The notes beneath the pieces were generated by a model. It worked only from the letters and a program-made list of their open reading frames with translations, was not told the DNA's origin and did no database searches. Below, in pieces: positions 63,533 to 64,000 of a DNA stretch of 64,000 bases; position 1 is the stretch's first letter, and each line of letters starts with the position of its first letter. The DNA comes from Mactra quadrangularis (Eukaryota; Mollusca; Bivalvia; Venerida; Mactridae): contig CM046309.1 in NCBI GenBank assembly GCA_025267735.1, forward strand, positions 32,153,202 through 32,217,201, in the 5' to 3' direction. The position numbers were made by a program, and so were the translations under genes.

Positions 63533-63556
63533 GTAATAGCGTTGATACTTATATTT

Positions 63557-63695
63557 GTGGTCAGTTTCCATAGGATGACCCTACCTAGCTCTTAGCCATT
63601 ACTGTTTGTATCCCTCTTACACTAAAGAGAATTAGTATGTGATATCAAATTGAGGGTACTAGAGGGATGCAAAGCATTAGCTAGGGAAATGCTTA
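63557..63695. mobile_element. Fold-back MITE (family shared with 53776-53926)
   Basis: ccctacctagctcttagcca-ttactgtttgtatccctct is inverted at the right as agagggatgcaaagcattagctaggg. The centre, agtatgtgatatcaaattgagggtac, is the inverted centre of the 53776 element. It starts about 25 bases after exon E25. Confidence 0.75.
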
Positions 63696-63971
63696 GAAAA
63701 CTGGCTATTTAATTATATTTGTTTTGGAGTGTACACATTTTGAATATAATGTAACCTGCCGAAGTCTAGAATAGGCGTGGTACTGATTTTTCTCAGGATA
63801 TTAGTAGATCATTATTAGATGCTAATGTGGAAGGTCAGATCGGGTCAAACTTTTGACTCAGTACTTAACCAAGCATACAAGCATACTTAATAAGGTCATT
63901 TGTGGCTAATTGTCATAATCTCAAATTAAATTGTATGATAAATTATAGAATATACATGACTGTATAAGTAC

Positions 63972-64000
63972 AGTAAAACTTCTGCAGAACAGCCCTCCAC
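63972..64000 (+). mobile_element. Possible pogo/Tigger-like terminus cut by the window end
   Basis: cagtaaaacttctgcagaac agccctcc resembles pogo/Tigger terminal repeats of the form cagtaaaacctc...cgacc. Only one end is visible. Confidence 0.4.

Noticed and set aside
63533..64000. Start of further ROS1 exons (rest of FN3-7, transmembrane segment, kinase)
   Set aside because: No in-phase exon with an acceptor was found before the window ends; these must lie downstream.

Overview
The window is a gene-interior stretch of an animal genome. Long AT-rich introns, GT-AG splicing, many tRNA-derived SINEs, several DNA-transposon (MITE) families and frequent tacatgta-type motifs fit an invertebrate. 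A bivalve or other mollusc is the best guess, but this is inferred from texture and not from a marker gene. No prokaryotic gene, operon or CRISPR array is present.

A single protein-coding gene on the plus strand runs through the whole window and off both ends. I reconstruct 25 internal exons (616-63532, 4818 coding bases, 1606 codons) whose splice phases all agree. They encode most of the extracellular part of a ROS1/Sevenless-family receptor tyrosine kinase. The order is a Cys-containing N-terminal segment (E1), FN3-1 (E2-E3), FN3-2 (E4), YWTD-like beta-propeller 1 (E5-E8), FN3-3 (E9-E10), propeller 2 (E11-E14), FN3-4 (E15-E16), FN3-5 (E17-E18), propeller 3 (E19-E22), FN3-6 (E23-E24) and the start of FN3-7 (E25). 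The signal peptide exon, remaining FN3 domains, transmembrane segment and kinase lie outside the window. E1 is only 64 bases long.

Layout: 1-5659 holds E1-E4. 5660-25188 is a 19.5-kb intron. The 126-base exon E5 stands alone at 25189-25314. 25315-42213 is a 16.9-kb intron. 42214-63532 holds E6-E25, closely spaced.

The introns carry the rest of the signal: a 2.3-kb intronic block present twice (about 958-3340 and 39273-41530); two nested hAT-like elements with 8-bp target duplications, inserted into a pogo-like MITE (28442-30725); SINE families with readable target-site duplications; several fold-back MITEs; a 26-bp TGACATCA-rich minisatellite (36898-37448); and a minus-strand non-LTR retrotransposon tail (50843-51034). 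No other host gene was found on either strand.
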